This document shows, in pieces, positions 47,201 to 58,687 of a stretch of DNA of 64,000 nucleotides (position 1 is its first letter; each line of letters begins with the position of its first letter). The notes under the pieces are model-generated. The model was given only the letters and a program-made list of their open reading frames with translations. It did no database searches and had not been told where the DNA came from. A program made the translations under genes and the position numbers. Source of the DNA: Isoetes taiwanensis (lineage: Eukaryota; Streptophyta; Lycopodiopsida; Isoetales; Isoetaceae); assembly GCA_021234155.1 (NCBI GenBank), contig JAJEKV010000018.1:20693252-20757251 (forward strand), in the 5' to 3' direction.

Positions 47201-48970
47201 GAAGGCACACATAGTACATCCTTTAATACTATTGCTTTTCCTTGTAAATCAAAAAGCTCCAAGATCCCAGCACAATGCACTCTTTGTAATTCTCCATTCC
47301 CTAATTTGATGTATCCAATTCTTCCTTCATTTTCCTTTTTGAGCAGGCTGACTGAGCTTGTTACTGTTTTTCTGCTCCACTATATAAGATCAACATGTCA
47401 TTTGCATCATTAGTTTCTTTCCTGGAAATATTACAAATCTCACCTTTACTTACCTCATCATCTTCATCTTCTTCACTAGTATTTTCTTCAGTTTCTTGAG
47501 CAAGGTTTACAGTCGCACTTTGTCTACCACCACCCCTTCCTCGTCCCCTAGATGCTCCTCTCCTCTATTAGATTTACCCCTGCTTGTTTTGCTGCTAGAA
47601 CATCTATTGGCAAAATGACATTTCCCACCACAGTTGAAGCATTCCACTTCCTAACTTAGGACAGTCAGCTTTCAGGTGTCCAAGAGATTTGCAATGATAG
47701 CATGGGCCAATGCCTTCTTTTTCTTTTGCTTCATTTTATGTGTTGCCTTTGTACTTTCCTTTTCTTGTATACAACACTTCAACATTGTCATCATAGTCAT
47801 CAAACAATACGTTATGTTGCTCAAATTCCGTCATGATCATCTCTTCAACAGTCTCTCTAGTTTTAGCCACATTTCTTATCTATATAGCTAGATGTTTGTT
47901 GCCTTCCACTGCTCTAGCAACATGCAGTAACTTTTGTTGCTCAGTCAGAACAACTTCTGCACCTTCAAGGTCCGCATCTATGTTATCAAACCTTGAAAAA
48001 AACTTTGTTAGATTCCTTGAGTCTTAGTTTCCTTAGGGTACATTCGCACCCGCGGTTAAGTTAAGTTAAAATATGGTTTTTAACTAAATTTACATTTGCA
48101 CCACTAGTTAAGTTAGCATATAGTTAAGGAATATAGTTAAGAATTTAGTTAATTTTTTTAACCAAAAACGCTAACTAAACTTGTCTTCGCACCTTGTTCA
48201 CTTAAGTTAGCAAAATTAACTAAAAGTTAACTAAATAAAAAATTAGCACTAAAAGTTAAATGACCTCATAGAGGTCACTTTAAGTTTAGTTAAATGTGCT
48301 TATAATTTTTTATGCCTTTGACTAACTTAACTAGACATGTTCGAAAGCATTTAGTTAGCTAGTTAAGTTATTTGTTAACCAATTTTTTAACTAAACAAGT
48401 GCGAAATGGTTTTTCGTTAAGTTAGCCTAACTAAATTTTTTAACTAGCTTTGGTGCGAAGGGAATCACCTGGTTAGTATTAACTTAACTTAACGATAAAA
48501 GTTAACTTAACTAAACTTAACCATGGGTGCGAATAGACCCTTAGTTCCTTATCAAGAATGTCAATCTGTGAGGAAGTTTTCTCCTCAAAATGCCTGAGCA
48601 AATATTTCCAGATTTCAGCTGGAGTCTTACCTCTTATCTTCAACAAGATAGATGCTCCTACCTTGCTAGTCAAAGTAGCATAGGCCTCTTTAACTCTAGC
48701 TCTATCACTTGCTCTCAAAGCCACATTAACTCCTGCATCCAAACTTTCTTCAGAGGCATTATCAGAAGAGCTACTCTCCCTTCTTCCTGAATTAATGCTA
48801 GTTGAGACATTATAACCAATCGTATAATCTGTTTGCAACAAATCCTACAAATTTTTATTTTCAAGAACATTCTTCATTTCTTCTTTCCAGATTTGAAAAC
48901 TCGGCCCTTCCTCATACACTTTAATACCACTCAAAAGTGATGCTCCAAATCTGCTAGACATGTTGAATCT
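44290..48970 (-). mobile_element. Degenerate Ty1/copia retrotransposon (gag-pol)
   Basis: On the minus strand the order is gag, protease, integrase, reverse transcriptase, RNase H, which defines Ty1/copia. Gag starts MSSRFGASLLSG at 48962. Two CCHC knuckles lie at 47600-47720 (CYHCKSLGHLKADC and CFNCGGKCHFANRC). Protease/pre-integrase text LKDVLCVPSLVRNLISISQL is at about 47220. The integrase C-terminus is HIPKEVRQKLDDKAKIAYLV (46315). The RT has YGLKQSPRQW and ALYVDDNVMV (45330-45185). RNase H has DERKSTSGFI, LSSAKAEYAA and LADILTKPL (44690-44320). Many frameshifts and stops are present. A MITE interrupts gag at 48036-48540. A primer-binding-like TGTCAAAGCC precedes gag. Confidence 0.88.
48036..48540. 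mobile_element. Harbinger-like MITE with TTA target duplication
   Basis: The termini are GGGTACATTCGCACCCGCGG (48036-48055) and, reverse-complemented, GGGTCTATTCGCACCCATGG (48521-48540), followed on both sides by GTTAAGTT. The interior is rich in GTTAACTTAA words. Flanks are TTA at 48033-48035 and 48541-48543. Deleting the 505 bases and one TTA restores the copia gag frame (ILDKELRKLRLKESNKV). A 3-bp TTA/TAA duplication with short TIRs is typical of PIF/Harbinger MITEs. Confidence 0.88.
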
Positions 48971-48974
48971 GGCT

Positions 48975-49340
48975 TTGACACTGTTAGGAATTTATGTATT
49001 TGTCTAGCAAGCAAGTTATCAATACTTTATTTAACAACCAAATATGAAGCAACACAAGATGTTAGTTGAAAGATAAATGCAACTTCGATACTTCTATGAA
49101 ATGTACTGTAGCAAAGGTATTTGACCAAACACTGTATCACTAGAACTCAAAGGCAATTTTAAACCCCAAGAGCATGGGCATTCATCCTTGATGAATCCTA
49201 TAATCCACCCCTCTGTAGCTACAACCACATTCCTTTTTTTTATATACATTTGGCGGTGCCGATTCACAGAAAATCAGCTCTAGAAAACTTTCCACTGCTC
49301 GACGGTTTTGCCTGATCACAAGCGATTTATCCTACATGTA
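48975..49340 (-). mobile_element. Probable 5' LTR remnant of the copia element
   Basis: On the minus strand, sequence ending TTCCTAACA lies directly before the primer-binding-like TGTCAAAGCC and gag. On the plus strand it starts TGTTAGGAATTTATG. The other border is uncertain (a ...CCTACA near 49335 is a candidate), and no second copy of this LTR exists in the window to confirm it. Confidence 0.45.
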
Positions 49341-49611
49341 TACTCCTTTTTTTAGCTATCCCTCGACCATTATGAATTATATCTTCAACTAAAATACTAG
49401 GTTAAAATACTTTAATCTTTAAGCTAAGTTTAAACTTAACTTTAAATAGGTTCAACCTTTAACCACGTAATTCTTGTGTTTAAATCGATATCTTCAATCG
49501 TGACCACTGAGAAATCTCAACCCTTATTGTTCATACTGGCTAGACTTACTATAATATGATCACATCAGGTGGGGAGGTTAAGTTTTGAGGACGCAGCTTA
49601 TTTTTGCTGGA
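49341..49611. other. Junction between two retroelements
   Basis: No feature recognised. Confidence 0.4.
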
Positions 49612-50495
49612 TTATGCCTTGCTTGCTGACAACATGATCAAGAAGGACCCAGAAGTGACGTAGAATGTACACTTTTCAGGATTGAGACTGATGCCAGATT
49701 CATCACATTTTTGAAAAACTAGCTCTAGTTTGGAAAGATGATCCTCCTCCGTAATGTAAACCAAAAAGTCATCTTGAAAGAGTTGAAGAAAAACATTTTC
49801 TTTCATGTAATCTTGAAAAACAGAAAGTATAATGCGTTGAAAAGTAGATGGAGGATTTGAGAGATCGAATGCACCACTTTGTGTAAAGGTGCCTACCTCA
49901 ATGCGGTGAACGAAGGCTTCGCTTGATTCTCCTCGGGCGATGGAGATTTGATTGTAGCTAGAAAATCCATCCATAAAGGAGTATATTCTGTGGTTAGCAA
50001 CTTCTTCAAGAACCGTGAAGAGTAGTGGAAAATAGTCACGCTCCTGGTTGAGTTTCTGGTAATCCACGCAAACGCGAATCTTACCATTGTGCTTAAGAGC
50101 AATAACAATAAGGCTCATCCATTCTGAATGTTTTTCATAAATAAGACTGACAACCAAAATTTTATCAATTTCAGCTTTCACACGATCAGGGTAATTTGGA
50201 TTGAGCCGATGATGTCATTGCTAGATGGGGCGAGAGTCAGGTTTGGTGGGTATAGTCAACTCATCTAACCATTTCTTAATGCCTCTTAAATATTTGTAGC
50301 TCCACACAAAAATATTCTTGAATTTCTTGAAGAACGGACAACTTTTTCTCGAAAAGATGGAGAGATACCAGTTGCTAAGCGAATGGGTTGATTTTGTCCT
50401 AAATCAAGGATTTCCACTTCAGGAGTTTGGATGTGCGAAATAACATCTGCATCAGTTACCATATGGGTCGGAGGTTGTAGAAGAAGCAACCGCAT
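49612..50495 (-). pseudogene. Ty3/gypsy reverse transcriptase fragment
   Basis: On the minus strand, VEILDLGQNQPIRLATGISP (about 50430) leads into the RT: IRVCVDYQKLN (50070), SFMDGFSSYNQISI (49960), GAFDLSNPPSTFQRI (49880), QLFQDDFLVY (49765), CDESGISLNPEKCTF (49700). The catalytic box reads FQDD rather than YVDD, and YIDDFLVY-type context is kept. The fragment stops at 49612 with no RNase H or integrase. It is in the opposite orientation to the adjacent gypsy element and is probably a separate, older insertion. Confidence 0.8.
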
Positions 50496-50545
50496 GATCT
50501 TGATTGAGATTCATGTCTTCCAAGGATCAGCATACTCAAGATAAC

Positions 50546-51334
50546 ATGTTACGGACCAAGGGCAAGTCGCGTTTGCGGGCCTTGGGACTGAGAGTCTTCC
50601 TTGGAAGTGCGATGGGGTGGTCTAGGAACGTTTCGAGGAGTAGTTACCGCCCAGGGGCGACATGGGGTTTATTTTTAAATGGTTAAACTTTCGTATGTAA
50701 AAGTGACACTTTTAATAAATTATAAAGGCCCTTTAGGAAAATTACTTAACCATTGTTATATGGGTATAAGGTGGCGTCTTTGGATTGGGCGAGATGGTTA
50801 AAGGGAAAAATTGATCCCTGTAATGTCGCGTTGGAGCAGTCCGGCCGGATCTGATGGAAAGGCTCGATTCCATCATTAGGAAGGTCAGGTTTAGCCGGGG
50901 AAAAGGCCCAAGAGCCTTTTTCCACCTATTCTTGGCCCTAATAGCCTTATAAAAGGATCTGGTGACGATTTCTGATAACACAGTTTTGCCTCTGGAGCCA
51001 AGCAATTGAAGCATTTTGCTTCTCCGTGCTGCTTGATCTTCTGCTTTTAGAGGTTTTAGGCCATTTTGAATTGATTGGGAATCAATTCGGTCTGTTCCGA
51101 GCAACTCCATTATTTGGTGTTTGCTTCCGTTCTTGGAGCACTTGTGACTTCTCCTTGAGCAATACTGCTTATGCAGTATTGAGTTCTTGCGATATAATCT
51201 TTTGAAGCTGGGCTTCAAGCTGATCCTGGAGATCAGTAGCAGTTGTGTGTGGGGAAATCTGGGAACTCACGGTTGAGGGGAACTTTGGGAATTCTAGGTA
51301 GCACAATCGGACCTACTTTTTGTAGGCTGTGACA
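50546..51334 (+). repeat. 5' LTR of a Ty3/gypsy element
   Basis: Starts TGTTACGGACC and ends GGCTGTGACA, the usual TG...CA borders, 789 bp. It contains CCTTATAAAAGG (about 50948-50959), a TATA box consistent with the U3/R boundary. It is immediately followed by the primer-binding site. Confidence 0.8.
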
Positions 51335-51335
51335 G

Positions 51336-51349
51336 TTTGGTATCAAAGC
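51336..51349 (+). promoter_or_regulatory. Primer-binding site (initiator tRNA-Met type)
   Basis: TTTGGTATCAAAGC, one base off the canonical TGGTATCAGAGC, two bases after the LTR end. Confidence 0.8.
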
Positions 51350-53252
51350 ACGGTTTAGAGCCATGGTTGATCCAACGCAGGGTATGGCGCAGCCAATTGA
51401 TGGGTTGCCGACTATAGCTTTAACCGATGACGTAGTACCTGCGCTCCGAGACATCCATTTGGAAGACTTGCATGTGTTCGATTTTGAAATGATGCTGCAG
51501 GCACAACCCAGTGTAGGGTTGTCAGCTCCTTCTATAATTGCTGTTAGTATGCAACCTCTGAGTGGTACCGGACACCCTGGGGGTAATCCAGTTTCACGGG
51601 CGGGCTTGGCAGCTAGTGGGGCGAGTACTGTTGTCAGTGGAGTACGCTCTGGGAGCAGTACTCCAACAACACCATTGCTAGCGACTGCGACAATAGTTAC
51701 TACTGTGCCAGGAGGTTCCCAAGAAGAGCAATCTTTGATTGCTAGAACCCTGGACAATATGCAAAGACAAATGAATCGATGGCTGGAAAGCGTTGCCCAG
51801 GAGCAACGCCTTAGGAATCTATTGATCGGCTCATACAGAACTCTAGGAGTACTGCAAATAATTCCACAACCCAAATGGTACGAGGTATCGCAAGGGGATG
51901 GGCAGCTGTGAGTGCACCACTTGTGGTTGGTCGCTCTATGCCAGATACAACAAACCCAGCTATGAGTGAACCTTCTGAGGAGACCTTGAACGGGCTCTCA
52001 GAAGAGGAAATCAAAGCTCTACAAAAGATGAAGATGCCAGAGTTTGACGGAACGGGTACGCCAGAGGATGCGATGCTCTAGTTGGGCCGCATGAAATTAT
52101 ATTATGCGGCTACTAAGAAAGGCGACACATCAAAGGTATTGCACACCTCTCTTAAGTTAAAAGGTGGTGTTGTTTCATGGTGGGCTATCCATACCGACAG
52201 CGGAAAGACCTTTCGGTCTTGGACAGAATTCTATAAACGATTCAAATATGAGTATACGCCTCATTTTGATAGTGGCCATGCACTAATATCAGTCAGGGAG
52301 TCGGTGCAAATCGAGACTCTACAGGAGTACGTTAATAAGCGCCATGGGTTGTTTGCAAGACTTCTCGACCTTACCCCTCAGATGAGGGTGGACCACTTTG
52401 TCAATGGTCTGATGAAAGTCAGTATTAAGACACATTTTCTGCAAGCAGAACCCAAAGGCTTCGAGGAAGCAGTTGAGCTTGCAAGGAAATTGGTTGGGCA
52501 TGAGGAACCTTAGAAGACCAAGAAGAGTTTTGATTGGAAGTCAAAACGAGCTGAAAATTCTGCAGATGGAGTGCCATCTACTAAGAAGAGGAAGCAGAAT
52601 CAGTCAAACAAAAAGGTTGCAGAGTAGTCTAAAGATTCCAGTCAGAAAAAGACAGCTATAAAGTGTTATAATTGCTAGGGCATGGATCATTATGCGAGAG
52701 AATGTCCTAAGCTACAAAAGCCAAATAAGGCGATAGCTGCGACGTCCAAAATACCAACAGAGGGTGAAGCCTTGAAGACGCTGTTAGCTATCGCAAGGGA
52801 AGAGAGCATGGTAAATGTTTCATCTAAAGTTTTTTTTTGTAAAGTTATTCGTGTTCTAGGTAGAATCAAGCGAAAGAATGTGGTTATTCTTATTGATTCT
52901 GCGAGCACTGGTAATTGGGTGAAAGTATGCTGGTGGGTAGCAAAAAAACGCGACCCAAAGACCCCAAAGACCAAAGACCCTTCATACTATTTTTTCCACC
53001 CTTCACCAATTGAAGTGTAACCTATGCTATGCCCGCCTACTTCACATAGGGCGCACTGCTTCAATCATAACCTTCTTACCGCCAACCGTAACTAATGACC
53101 GCGGACCCGAAAGGGTAGCTTAACTTTGAATTTGTAATTTCAACCGCGTTCCCCACCTTTTGCTACTCCGCCAAATAGCTCAAGGAGAAGAAGCTCTAGA
53201 ATTTCCTGGATTCACTCCAAGCTTAGTATTCCAAAACTCAAACGCCAAAAAC

Positions 53253-53637
53253 TATGGTGAAGAAGGTTGTTAATCCGGGCACGGCCCAAAGAATTCCAAT
53301 GGATGCCATGCGCAGGGTAAGCAAAATGCAAATCCAATTTTGATGGCTTATGGTGCCCTGTTAATTTGTTTTTCTTGATTTCTTTCAGCCCAGAAGGAAC
53401 GTGCCCCTAAGACCCGACCTGGCTGATTGCCGAACTGAGGAGGACTTCCATGCCTACGCGGGTCTATCAAACGAGGGTGTGCATCCCTCTCAATTTCGAA
53501 CGGATGTGATATCTGCAGCAGAATATAATGAGGTTTGGGACACCAATGGTGTCATTCCGAACAAGACATCCATCGACAAAATAAGGCCGAGTAACGAAGA
53601 AGCTCTAATTGAGCTGTTGAGCAAGATATACCCGTAA
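53253..53637 (+). CDS. Transposon-encoded ORF, two exons, unknown
   Basis: ATG at 53253 opens VKKVVNPGTAQRIPMDAMRR. A GTAAGC donor near 53318 and a TTTCTTTCAG acceptor near 53390 lead to an exon ending at stop 53635-53637, with NVPLRPDLADCRTEEDFHAY and AEYNEVWDTNGVIPNKTSID. About 105 residues, acidic C-terminus. No known domain recognised. It may be the N-terminal part of the following phosphatase gene. Confidence 0.45.
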
Positions 53638-53639
53638 GG

Positions 53640-55560
53640 ATTGAAGAACGAGAAGTAAGGAAGACGGTTTCCTTTTTATTTGCATTCAACAACCGCAAGA
53701 GGGCCAAGGTGATCCAAAAAATTTCAAGGTCAATTGGGCAAGAGGGCAAAGAAAAAGCGAGCCTATTCGAAAGCAAGGTCAAGAGTGAACCCAAAGACCA
53801 AAGGGTCCCGTGGAACACAAAGAGCCCAAAGAAATCACAGCAGACAACAAAGACTAAAGCATTGCGAAAAAGCCGACCAAAGCAGTAATCGGCCAGAAAA
53901 TTAGAAGGGAGGTTGTCATTCAGAGTACTTCAATGTGTCCAACAAAGATTCTCAAATTTTATGGGGAAAATATTTCCCGTCCGAAAGCATGATCCAAGAT
54001 ATGCAGAAGCCCTAAAATTGCAAGCGAATGACCTCGGTGTCAAAGAAGGAACAGTCGCACAACTGAGGCAAAGGGAAGCTTCTTCTACCGCAGAGGGGAA
54101 GTTGAAGACCATAAAGGATAATATTGCACATCTTCAAGCAATCGCCGCATCCTAATGCGTGTCTCTCTACCGAGATTCATTCTTTGGAGAGGGAGAAAGA
54201 TATGGCGTAATATATGTTGAAGTCCCTACTTGAAATGGGGGTGGGCCAATAGATCAAACCTGTAGAAAAGGTGGTCGCACTAATCACCGAGATTGCCAAC
54301 AACGAGTCCCTCCTTGCAAAAAGCCCAAAGAAGACGTAAAGAATGTCACCAGCCGAGGGAGATGACCAAGAGAAATGATCACCGGTCAAAGATCACCCAA
54401 TACCATTCCGATTGCCAATTGAGATGAGGAGAGATGCTCCACCCGTGGTCTTGCATTCCGTGATGATTACACCCCTCACCAAGGATGAAATGTGGACATC
54501 ATTATCACGCTAGTCGCACCAGTTTGCTCATGGAAAAAGGATGTCGCCTCGAAAGTGCAATGAGACCATTCCTACCGGGCTTAGTGCAGAAATAGGTAAG
54601 CTTTAATACAAGAAAAGCAGAAGTGTTGCATGCTGGAACAGCTCACAAAACCGAGAAGAAGATAATTGATGTTGATGAGCATGTAGACACAACTCCTGGT
54701 AGCAGCAGGAAAAGGAAACAGCAAATCACACCAAAAAGTAAAAGGACCCCAGGATCAGCCAAGCACAAGTCCACAAGGGTTCACACTCCACGTACCAAGA
54801 CATGGAAAAAAGGTACATGCCTGCTTTCGTGCTCGATTTTGAATTGACAAAGATCGGGTGTTGTAGACATTGACAAAGAAACTACCAAAGACTCTTCAAA
54901 GACACCGCAAAACTTGGCAAAGACAAAGGTCGAGACACCAAAGCATGCTGAATCCAAGGGAGATTCAAGTAGTAGTGATGGTGCCAACAATTATAGTATA
55001 GTTCCAAATTCTGCAGCTGCCTCTACAAAGGCCTCCTCTAACACTGTTGCTGCAGGGAAGGAAAACGATGGCGAAGATGTCGGCAATCGATTCGAGACAA
55101 ATCGTTAAGTAGTGAACAAAGTTGACACCTGGCCAAGGGCCGTGAAGGTTGTGGAAGAAGAAAGTGAGGGTGAGTCGAAAAATGACCTTGATGAGGACGC
55201 CCCATAGAAGTAGCATTTGGAAAGAAAAACATGGCTAATGTAATTTTGCCTTATGTATTTCGTGCAAGCAAACCTTGATTTTGCAAGACAACCCTAAACC
55301 ATCACCAAAAAGGTTTTTGTTCAAACAATTAATATATTTGATCCCTGTTTTATTCCACCTTTAATGTGCAAATTTTGGTTTGGATTATTCAACTTAGGCT
55401 TCTGTAAAAACTTGTCTGCAGAAAAAGAAGGCAGCCAATGGTTATACTTAGTGAATCTGATGAAGAAGACAATACAGATAAAGAAGTGCCAAAGACAAAC
55501 TCTAACATACAAAAGGTGCCCATATCCCGTTATATTTCGAATGTGTTTCAAAATTTCAGC
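53640..55560 (+). other. Charged low-complexity coding-like stretch in the transposon
   Basis: Broken plus-strand frames rich in Lys, Asp, Ser and Thr (for example 54623-54841 with RKRKQQITPKSKRTPGSAKH, and 54914-55105). GT/AG-like borders are near 54812 and 54846. It could be the disordered N-terminal region of the phosphatase-like gene, but I cannot chain the frames reliably. 55240-55560 holds nothing clear. Confidence 0.35.
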
Positions 55561-55567
55561 TTGTTAA

Positions 55568-56390
55568 TTGCAGCTCATCCTTGCATGCAGGAGAACAAGA
55601 CAGGTCGTGAATGAAGAAACCGAGGACAAAGGCAAAGCAAGGGTTACTGATAGCCGGGAAACACCCATACATTGGGGGCAGGGAGATACTAAAAAAGATG
55701 AATCTGACTATGGCTATCAGCACTTCCATCATCCGGGTAGCAAAGATAAAGCAGAGTCCAAAGAGGGTTGCAAAGATCCGCCCAAAGACCTCCCGATAGC
55801 ACTTCCCAAACAGAGTCCAAAGACACATTGCAAAGACAGACAAGCACGATGCAAAAGACACATCGACAAGGTTGCAAACGTCCAAGGATGGACACCCAGA
55901 CGGAAGTTGATGGTGCTGGACGTAAATGGTGTACTGGCACAGACACAACAGAGGAGAATGAACGGGAAAATCTTGCCTCCACCACAAACCAGGGTATCAT
56001 GAGTTTGTGGAGTGGGCACTGCAGAGGTTTGATATTGTTATTTGGAGTGCTTCTCTACTTCGGAATACAAGGGATATGGTGGATGCAGACCAGATTCTTG
56101 AAGGTTTATGGTCAAGAGCATTGCTATGCATGCAAGCATCCAAACAGACCAGAAAAGCAGATTTTTTTCAAGGTATTGAAGGTTGTACTTGAGGATTTTC
56201 CTCAAAATCATGGTATGATTTTCTTGGTTGATGACAGCCTACACAAAGGGTTTCTAAACCCCCACGCACAACAACCCTTCCCATTATGCCTTTCAAGGGG
56301 CAAGAAGAGGACAACTTTTTGCGTAAGTTTGTGTGTCCAACTTTGGAATACTTGTCTTCTCATGTCATGCATGTGAAACGATCTCACAAA
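55568..56390 (+). pseudogene. FCP1/NIF-like (HAD) phosphatase domain carried by the transposon
   Basis: FCP1/SCP-family HAD phosphatases dephosphorylate proteins such as the RNA polymerase II tail. The domain starts RRKLMVLDVNGVLA (about 55900-55940): the catalytic box is D-x-N rather than D-x-D, so activity is doubtful. It continues YHEFVEWALQRFDIVIWSAS (about 56000-56060), QTRKADFF (about 56145) and LEDFPQNHGMIFLVDDSLHK then GFLNP (56185-56260), the second acidic motif VDDS being intact. Frame changes near 55998 and 56100-56160 break it; at least one could be an intron. Upstream is a charged region. A host-derived gene captured by a TIR element is the simplest reading. Confidence 0.7.
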
Positions 56391-56885
56391 GTTGACATCA
56401 ATCGATGCATGGTTGGAAGAGGAGGCAGCTTGTAGTGTTGATTTCATCGCCTCAACAACTATCTTGTCTCGCCTACTATATCCTCAATGCTCCATTAGAA
56501 GTACAAAGGCACCGGCTGGGCACCCTTCCCCGGCGACCAAAGATGACTCAAGACTTCATGACTCATGAAGTAACCATTGTACAAGATTTTTGTAATATAT
56601 ATGTATGATTACTTTGTCTTATCTTCAAAGATTGAGTGATATTGAGTGATGTTCTAATCTCGAGTGTACAATTTTCTACGAATATATATCAAGCTTACTC
56701 TCCAATACTACAAGCATTGTTTCCAATACTAAAATACTCCAATAATTCAAACCAATACTACAAACATTGTCTTAGGGCATTGTCTCCAATACAATGATCA
56801 AAATTTGAGACAAGTACACAAGTAACTACAGATTTGTTACAATGATAAAACAACTAGGCCAAGCATATTCAACCTTCATATGGCG
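56391..56885. other. AT-rich spacer in the transposon
   Basis: CCAATACTA(CAA) words repeat four to five times at 56700-56795. No gene seen. Confidence 0.5.
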
Positions 56886-56889
56886 GCGA

Positions 56890-58686
56890 TCGTCAAGGAT
56901 CATCCGGTGAGTAGCTTGTTCAAGGGAAAATCTGCTGGTGCCGTGAATCGATTCATCTCAAACTTGATAGTTGATACGCGATGACCAGACTTTGAAAGTC
57001 GCCCTTTGTCTTCAAGTAGCTCCCAACTACCATCCGGGTCAAGCAAAGATAGTACAAACCAGCCAACACATGTTCATCCACATTGAAGGTTCGACCCAGC
57101 TATCCTTGACAATTTCACAAGGATATGCCTCGCTTTTAACACATTTGACCACATAGAAATCTGCATTCTTCCGATTTCCCCGCCGGGCTACAACAAAAAG
57201 TTATCACCTTCCTCTACGCTTCCTGATAGCCATTCTCCATCACTTTCAAAAATGCCTCATCGATTTCGCTCTTCAAAGCACCTTCACCAAAGACTTATCC
57301 GGGCTTTAGTGTAACATATTTCCAATTCTTCAATCAGGCTTGTTCACACAAGATGACCAGGGCTTCCTTTCAAACAGTTACCACGTAAACAACTTAAACC
57401 TCTATGAGCCACCCTTGCGCTTTGATTTGGCCAAGTATGTCCGGATGCCGTATTTGCTTGGTCCCTTCCACCCCGCACAATCCAAATAATCCGTCCTATC
57501 AACATCATCCTTTCCACTTACCGTATACCCGCAAGGAAACAACAAGTATTGCATCTCACGACAAAGATAATACAAAGACTACTCATCACAAGATGGCAGT
57601 TCACGACAAAGACTTAAAGCAGATGAAAGCACTATTCAGCACATTACAGCAGTTTACAGGCAGCACTACTCAACAGAATACAGCAGATGAAAGCATAATA
57701 CCTTTTGATGTCCCCGTTGTTGGTACCTTCATTCCAACGAGTTGCGAATTCACATGCATCAAAGAAAGACACCCTAAATCTCACCCCATCATACTTGAGT
57801 CGCTCTCTAGTGAATGCCCCTTTAAGGACTGCCCCTTGCCCATCGTGGCTTCCCCTTACCATGGGCTGTCCCAAAGAAATTCCATACTATTTCCTTCCCT
57901 AGCTCATGGTGATATCTTGGTAGGAAATAGAATGGCCGGGCAGATTTGAATTGGCTAGAACAACCATCTGACCAAACTATATGCCTGGAGAAATCTACAC
58001 CATTTGATACAAGCCATGAATTGTGCTTTCTAAGACAGTGCTGCACAAAAAGAGTGTCATGAAGCTTGTCATCACTCAAGTAAAAATGGGTTTCCTTCAA
58101 TAGCTTTCTGATCCCAGAACTGATGTCCATCCTATAATGGATGTGGACGAGAATTGTTATCCGGTCATTGTGCCAATGCCGGGCTTTGAACCTCCCTTTG
58201 TATTTTTATGTGTAAATTCTCTTGCAAAATCAATTACAGAAACAATGGTGTCATCTTGGATATTGTCCAGGCAACTCCTGAATTGCATGGCCTGCCATCT
58301 AGCCCTGTAATTGTGTGGCACGAATATCTTCAATGTGGAACATAGATATGAAATGAAATCCTTCAATGGCGTTCTCTTGTAAGACAATCCGAGGACTGGC
58401 TTTGGTCCTTTCTTTTTTTTCCCCTTGCCATTTGAGGTCTCATCTTGTGCTGCAGCTTCAGTCTGTGTTCCACCAGCTTGCTTGGATTTCTTACTTTTGT
58501 TTCCCTTCTTCTCAACTTGTGCTGCAGCTTCAGGCTGTGTCCCACCAGCTACCTTGGATTTCTTACTTTTGTTTCCCTTCTTGGTGGCATTGGCTCTTTT
58601 CTTTCTGCTGCCACCTGGCACCTCCTTGGTAACGCAGAGTGAAATTTCTCCCTCCAATTCACTTATCCTCCCTCTCTCAGGAATTT
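56890..58686 (-). pseudogene. Transposase-like protein, C-terminal half
   Basis: On the minus strand a Lys-rich linker (two KKGNKSKKSK repeats, 58600-58480) leads to TPLKDFISYLCSTLKIFVPH, YRARWQAMQFRSCLDN and DDTIVSVIDFAREFTHKN (58370-58210). A frameshift near 58170 follows, then ITILVHIHYRMD, FYLSDDKLHDTLFVQHCL and IVWSDGCSSQFKSARPFYFL (58150-57930). A second frame break near 57860 precedes SHDGQGAVLKGAFTRERLKY. Weaker similarity (NADFYVVKC...DSW) runs to about 56890. Asp residues in VSVID and WSDG are candidates for an RNase H-like catalytic core. I know this layout from large uncharacterised plant protein families linked to TEs, but cannot name the superfamily. Confidence 0.65.
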
Positions 58687-58687
58687 C

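Noticed and set aside
51233-51874. 213-codon minus-strand ORF
   Set aside because: Antisense to the gypsy gag, which has an LTR, primer-binding site and start codon in the right order.
57404-57949. Plus-strand 181-codon ORF
   Set aside because: Antisense to the transposase-like C-terminal half, whose motifs are convincing.
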